In this document: positions 7,419 to 10,083 of the stretch, piece after piece
Position numbering within the stretch: the first letter of the stretch is position 1
Layout: each line of letters begins with the position of its first letter
Assembly: GCA_947627395.1 (NCBI GenBank)
Contig: CANQVW010000054.1
Location: forward strand, 1 to 10,083
Length of the DNA stretch: 10,083 nucleotides
Source: an uncultured Bacilli bacterium
GTDB lineage: Bacteria; Bacillota_I; Bacilli_A; ML615J-28; CAG-698
Direction: 5' to 3'
Program-made: the position numbers and the translations under genes
The notes under the pieces: model-generated
What the model was told of the DNA's origin: nothing
Database searches by the model: none
The model's input: only the letters and a program-made list of their open reading frames with translations

Positions 7419-8322
7419 ACTTGGATGTCATGTTGGAAATAGTGGACGAGATATGCTTGTAGGCTCTGTTCATGAAGCTTTACAATACCATGCAAATTGT
7501 TTCATGTTGTACTTGGGTGCTCCTCAAAATTCATTTCGTAAACCAAAAAGTGAATGGAATATTGAACCCTATTTACGAATATTGAATGAAAATCATATTG
7601 CACCAACGGATGTAATTGTTCATGCTCCCTATATTGTTAATTTAGCGCAGGGAGATGAAGAAAAAAGAAAGTTTGCTGTTGAGTTAATTAGTAAGGAAGT
7701 AAAAGGAACAGAGGCGATTCACGCAAAATATATTGTTGTTCATCCAGGTGCTCATGTTGGACAAGGTATTGAAGTGGGAATTCAAAGAATTGCGAAAAGT
7801 TTACAAGAAATTTTAGAACAAACCAAAGATACATCTGTAACGATTTGTTTAGAAACGATGGCAGGAAAAGGTACAGAATGTTGTTCAAAATTCGAAGAAA
7901 TAAAACAAATTATGGATCTTGTTCAAAATGAAAGAATAAAAGTATGTTTTGATACATGCCATACATGGGATAGTGGATATCAAATTGTGGAAAAGTATGA
8001 TGAAGTTTTAAAACACTTTGATGACCTAATTGGTTTAGACAAAATTAAAGTCATTCATCTAAACGATAGTAAAAATGAATGTGAATCTCACAAAGATCGA
8101 CATGAAAATATTGGATTTGGTAAAATTGGATTTGATACTTTACTTCGCTTTGCTATGGATGAACGATTTCACTTCATTCCTAAAATTTTAGAAACACCTT
8201 ATCTAAAGAAAGATAAAGGTAGTAAAGAATCCTATCCTCCTTATTTAGAAGAAATCGAAATGATTCAAACACAAACATTTCATAAGGATTGGATAGAAAA
8301 TAAGTTAAAAAATCCAATGTAA
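7411..8322 (+). CDS. nfo: Deoxyribonuclease IV (AP endonuclease, Nfo family)
   Basis: Endonuclease IV cleaves DNA 5' to abasic sites in base-excision repair, using three zinc ions in a TIM-barrel fold. The 303-residue protein shows the full set of expected metal ligands, at positions almost equal to those of E. coli Nfo: H71 (HAPY), H111 (HPGAH), E148 (CLET), D181 and H184 (FDTCH), H216 (IHLND), D229 and H231 (DRHENIG), and E261 (LETP). The ATG at 7411 overlaps the helicase stop in ATGATTAA; AAGAAGGGA (7392-7400) lies 10 nt upstream. The nearby ATG at 7404 is in the helicase frame. It is the last gene of the rsmE operon and the only DNA-repair member. No intrinsic terminator is seen directly after it. 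Confidence 0.96.
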   Translation: MIKLGCHVGNSGRDMLVGSVHEALQYHANCFMLYLGAPQNSFRKPKSEWNIEPYLRILNENHIAPTDVIVHAPYIVNLAQGDEEKRKFAVELISKEVKGTEAIHAKYIVVHPGAHVGQGIEVGIQRIAKSLQEILEQTKDTSVTICLETMAGKGTECCSKFEEIKQIMDLVQNERIKVCFDTCHTWDSGYQIVEKYDEVLKHFDDLIGLDKIKVIHLNDSKNECESHKDRHENIGFGKIGFDTLLRFAMDERFHFIPKILETPYLKKDKGSKESYPPYLEEIEMIQTQTFHKDWIENKLKNPM

Positions 8323-8353
8323 GCATTTTCAATAAATTAATTTCATAAACCTA

Positions 8354-8382
8354 TTGCTTTTGCATAAATTGAAGTGTATAAT
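8354..8382 (+). promoter_or_regulatory. Sigma-A-type promoter of the methionine T-box/metN operon
   Basis: TTGCTT (8354-8359) and TATAAT (8377-8382) are separated by exactly 17 nt. Transcription would start near 8389, just ahead of the T-box Stem I. The site lies 31 nt after the nfo stop codon. Confidence 0.85.
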
Positions 8383-8400
8383 GTTGCTATCTTAATAATA

Positions 8401-8654
8401 AAGACGTTGAAAAGAAGAGTAGAAACTGAAATTCTTTTAGAGAGTTGTCATTTGGTGAAAGGCAATAGAAGGAAGGTTTTGAAGATGGTCTTGGAGTTGT
8501 GCTGTCGAATCGAAAGTTAAAACAGCAACGTCATTCGCACGTTACAGCGATAGAGCATGATTGTGCTTGAAAATAGGCTAGGAAACTAGTGAAACAAGGT
8601 TGGTACCACGTGATATATAAGTCTCGTCCTTCATATGAGGAAGAGGCTTTTTTT
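8401..8654 (+). promoter_or_regulatory. Methionine-specific T-box riboswitch leader
   Basis: The canonical T-box is at 8596-8610 (AAGGTTGGTACCACG). Its UGGU bulge (8601-8604) matches a tRNA ending in ACCA, as in tRNA-Met. GACGTTG (8403-8409) is an exact complement of CAACGTC (8526-8532), closing the leader's 5' domain. AGTA (8418-8421) and GAA (8481-8483) fit the loop-E motif next to the specifier. The specifier codon is ATG (8485-8487) in the context GAAG-ATG-G, reading methionine. An apical stem TTGTC/GGCAA (8445-8449 with 8461-8465) and a CTAG-GAAA-CTAG hairpin (8578-8589) are also visible. Bases 8625-8631 can pair either with the T-box (antiterminator) or in the terminator. Uncharged tRNA-Met should therefore permit transcription of metN. 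This leader accounts for most of the 389-nt gap between nfo and metN. Confidence 0.93.
8619..8654 (+). terminator. Regulated T-box terminator before metN
   Basis: The arm at 8619-8630 pairs with 8638-8649 in a stem of 11 bp interrupted by one G-A mismatch, with a 7-nt loop. Seven T residues (8648-8654) follow. The 5' arm contains CGTCCTT, which overlaps the antiterminator partner of the T-box, giving the usual mutually exclusive fold. Confidence 0.88.
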
Positions 8655-8655
8655 G

Positions 8656-8702
8656 TTTCTTAGTCTTCTTTCATGCTGATTTTGACTAAAACTAAGAAAG
8701 GA
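8656..8702 (+). promoter_or_regulatory. Inverted repeat covering the metN ribosome binding site
   Basis: TTTCTTAGT (8656-8664) is the exact reverse complement of ACTAAGAAA (8691-8699). The 3' arm includes most of the metN ribosome binding site AAGAAAGGA (8694-8702), which lies 9 nt before the ATG at 8712. A competing pairing, TTAGTC (8660-8665) with GACTAA (8684-8689), would leave the site free. The sequence shows the repeats; a role in translation control is inference. The 26-nt loop and the AT-rich arms make it only moderately stable. Confidence 0.45.
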
Positions 8703-8711
8703 AAAAATCAT

Positions 8712-9788
8712 ATGATTGAAATTAAAAATTTATGTAAAACGTATCATTTGAAATCTGGTGATGTGCCAGCAATTCAAAATGTAAATTTATCAATTCATGA
8801 AGGTGATATTTATGGAATTATTGGTTATTCGGGTGCTGGAAAATCTTCATTAATTCGGTGTATCAATTTACTTGAAAAACCAGACAAGGGTGAAATTATT
8901 GTTGATGGAACAACCCTTGTTTCAACAATCTCCAAGAATGGAGAAGAGAAAGTTTCTATCATACCCAATCGAGCGTTAAGGAAAACTAGAAAAAATATTG
9001 GAATGATTTTCCAACATTTTAATCTCTTAGATCGATTGACTGTTTATGAAAATATTGCTTATCCTCTTCGATATAGTGGATATGACAAAAAAGAAATTCA
9101 TAATCGAGTGATTGAATTATTATCTTTAGTTGGACTAAGTGATAAAATCAATGTTTATCCATCTTCCTTATCTGGAGGTCAAAAGCAGCGAGTTGCCATT
9201 GCAAGAGCGATTGCAAGTCATCCTAAAGTCTTATTATCTGATGAAGCAACAAGTGCCCTAGATCCAGATGCAACAGAATCTATCTTACATTTATTAAAAG
9301 ATCTGAATCAAAAATTAGGACTAACGATTGTGATGATTACCCATGAAATGTCAGTAATTAAATCCATTTGTTCGAAAGTTGCCGTGATGGAAGATGGAAA
9401 GGTTGTGGAAGAAGGAGATGTTTATTCGATTTTTTCTAATCCTAAAACAGAAGTGACCAAACGATTTGTTGCAACAACATCAGCATTACATAAAGTTGAC
9501 CAATTATTAAATTCTTCTATTTTACTAGGAAATGACCAAAAAGGAAAATTAGTAAAATTAATTTATCAAAAAACAAGTGTCAAAGATGCTTTAATTTCTG
9601 AAGTTTCTAGAAAATATCATGTTGATGTTAGTATTGTTTTAGCAACCGTAGAAATATTGCAAGATGCACCGTTAGGTGGCATGATTGCCTGGTTTCAAGG
9701 AAATGAAAAAGACATTCAAAGTGCTTTAACATTTTTTAGTGATAGTGATGTAAAAGTGGAGGTGATAGAACATGGTAGAGTGGATTAA
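8712..9788 (+). CDS. metN: Methionine ABC transporter ATP-binding protein MetN with NIL domain
   Basis: MetN is the ATPase of the MetNI(P)Q importer for D/L-methionine and works on the inner face of the membrane. The protein has 358 residues from the ATG at 8712. Motifs are Walker A GYSGAGKSS (38-46), Q-loop glutamine 101 (FQHFNLL), signature LSGGQ (153-157), Walker B VLLSDE (173-178) and H-loop histidine 211. A C-terminal ACT-like NIL domain (about 278-354) is characteristic of MetN and in E. coli binds methionine for trans-inhibition. The in-frame ATG at 8673 lacks a ribosome binding site and would add 13 non-conserved residues; the ATG at 8712 follows AAGAAAGGA. Expression should depend on the upstream Met T-box. 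The end overlaps the permease gene by 17 nt. Confidence 0.95.
   Translation: MIEIKNLCKTYHLKSGDVPAIQNVNLSIHEGDIYGIIGYSGAGKSSLIRCINLLEKPDKGEIIVDGTTLVSTISKNGEEKVSIIPNRALRKTRKNIGMIFQHFNLLDRLTVYENIAYPLRYSGYDKKEIHNRVIELLSLVGLSDKINVYPSSLSGGQKQRVAIARAIASHPKVLLSDEATSALDPDATESILHLLKDLNQKLGLTIVMITHEMSVIKSICSKVAVMEDGKVVEEGDVYSIFSNPKTEVTKRFVATTSALHKVDQLLNSSILLGNDQKGKLVKLIYQKTSVKDALISEVSRKYHVDVSIVLATVEILQDAPLGGMIAWFQGNEKDIQSALTFFSDSDVKVEVIEHGRVD
9758..9765 (+). promoter_or_regulatory. Near-perfect ribosome binding site of the permease gene
   Basis: GGAGGTGA lies 6 nt before the ATG at 9772 and inside the 3' end of metN. It is the strongest Shine-Dalgarno match seen in the window and fixes the permease start. 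Confidence 0.85.
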
Positions 9789-10083
9789 AAAAATCATGCC
9801 GAATGTATATTTATATCGGAAAGAATTTTTTGAAAATACACTAGCTACTCTTGAAATGTTTATTATTTCGGGAATCTTTGCTTTTATTTTTGGTTTATTT
9901 TTTGGCATCCTTTTAACAGTTACAAAAAAAGGAGGAATCAAACAAAATAGAATTGTGTTTCACATCTTAGATATTATCATCAATATCTTGCGCTCCATTC
10001 CCTTTATCATTTTAATTATCTTTTTAATTCCAATGACAAGAAAATTGGTTGGTACAGCTATCGGCGTTAAAGGAGCCATTTTT
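9772..10083 (+). CDS. metI: Methionine ABC transporter permease MetI/MetP, 3'-truncated by the window
   Basis: This is the membrane channel subunit that pairs with MetN (metP in B. subtilis naming). Only the first 104 residues are visible; family members have about 215-230. The start ATG overlaps the metN stop by 17 nt. After an N-terminal ETLEMF-like segment (FFENTLATLEMF) comes a first membrane helix (about residues 29-50). Then follow INILRSIPFIILIIFLIPMT and VGTAIGVKGAIF, which match the conserved N-terminal half of MetI (VNxxRSxPFxxL, TxxVGTxIG). The frame is open to the right edge. A MetQ substrate-binding lipoprotein gene would be expected further downstream. Confidence 0.93.
   Translation, partial: MVEWIKKIMPNVYLYRKEFFENTLATLEMFIISGIFAFIFGLFFGILLTVTKKGGIKQNRIVFHILDIIINILRSIPFIILIIFLIPMTRKLVGTAIGVKGAIF

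Noticed and set aside
8673..8711. Upstream ATG (8673) as the metN start
   Set aside because: No ribosome binding site precedes it and the 13 extra residues do not resemble MetN; the ATG at 8712 has AAGAAAGGA upstream.
9726..9941. Minus-strand 71-codon frame at the metN/permease junction
   Set aside because: The + strand has the end of the NIL domain and a well-supported permease start here; the antisense frame has no support.
1..10083. Use of TGA for tryptophan (Mollicutes code)
   Set aside because: No TGA stop occurs, but all genes read through without in-frame TGA and use TGG for tryptophan, so the standard code fits.
1..10083. CRISPR array, insertion sequence, prophage or defence system
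   Set aside because: I saw no spaced direct repeats, transposase or integrase motifs, or toxin-antitoxin-like small gene pairs on either strand.

Overview
The window is AT-rich, with ATG starts, strong purine-rich ribosome binding sites and all genes on the + strand. Tryptophan is TGG throughout, and the visible stops are TAA (four) and TAG (two), so the standard bacterial code fits. The gene content points to a low-GC Firmicute: an rsmE-mtaB pair, a CshB-type helicase next to nfo (the B. subtilis yqfR-yqfS order), and a methionine T-box in front of metN. The large BspA-repeat/M60 surface protein suggests a gut-associated member of the Erysipelotrichales or a related Bacilli lineage. That placement is inference.

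Region 1 (1-3847) is the 3' part of a very large surface-protein gene. It encodes an M60 (enhancin/mucinase-like) zinc metallopeptidase, then a PA14-like module, an F5/8-type-C-like module, an unassigned beta-rich module, BspA/DUF285 leucine-rich repeats, three cysteine repeats, and a C-terminal membrane anchor. The gene enters from the left edge, so its signal peptide and true start are not visible. Region 2 (3848-4068) holds a strong intrinsic terminator, a weaker AT-rich hairpin and an extended -10 promoter.

Region 3 (4069-8322) is a tight four-gene operon: rsmE (16S rRNA m3U1498 methyltransferase), mtaB (tRNA methylthiotransferase making ms2t6A37), a cshB-like DEAD-box RNA helicase, and nfo (AP endonuclease IV). 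Its genes overlap by 11, 11 and 8 nt. Three of the four act on RNA and translation; nfo repairs DNA.

Region 4 (8323-10083) is a methionine uptake operon. A sigma-A-type promoter drives a T-box leader whose specifier codon reads AUG, followed by a terminator, metN (ATPase with NIL domain) and the first third of the metI/metP permease, cut by the right edge. metQ would be expected just outside. Uncharged tRNA-Met should allow read-through into the transporter genes. A perfect 9-bp inverted repeat between the T-box terminator and metN could also hide the metN ribosome binding site.

Most of the window is recognisable biology. The least ordinary parts are the modular M60 protein, with a CX3CX3C cluster inside its active-site region, and the possible second regulatory hairpin in front of metN. 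I saw no mobile element, CRISPR array, tRNA or rRNA.
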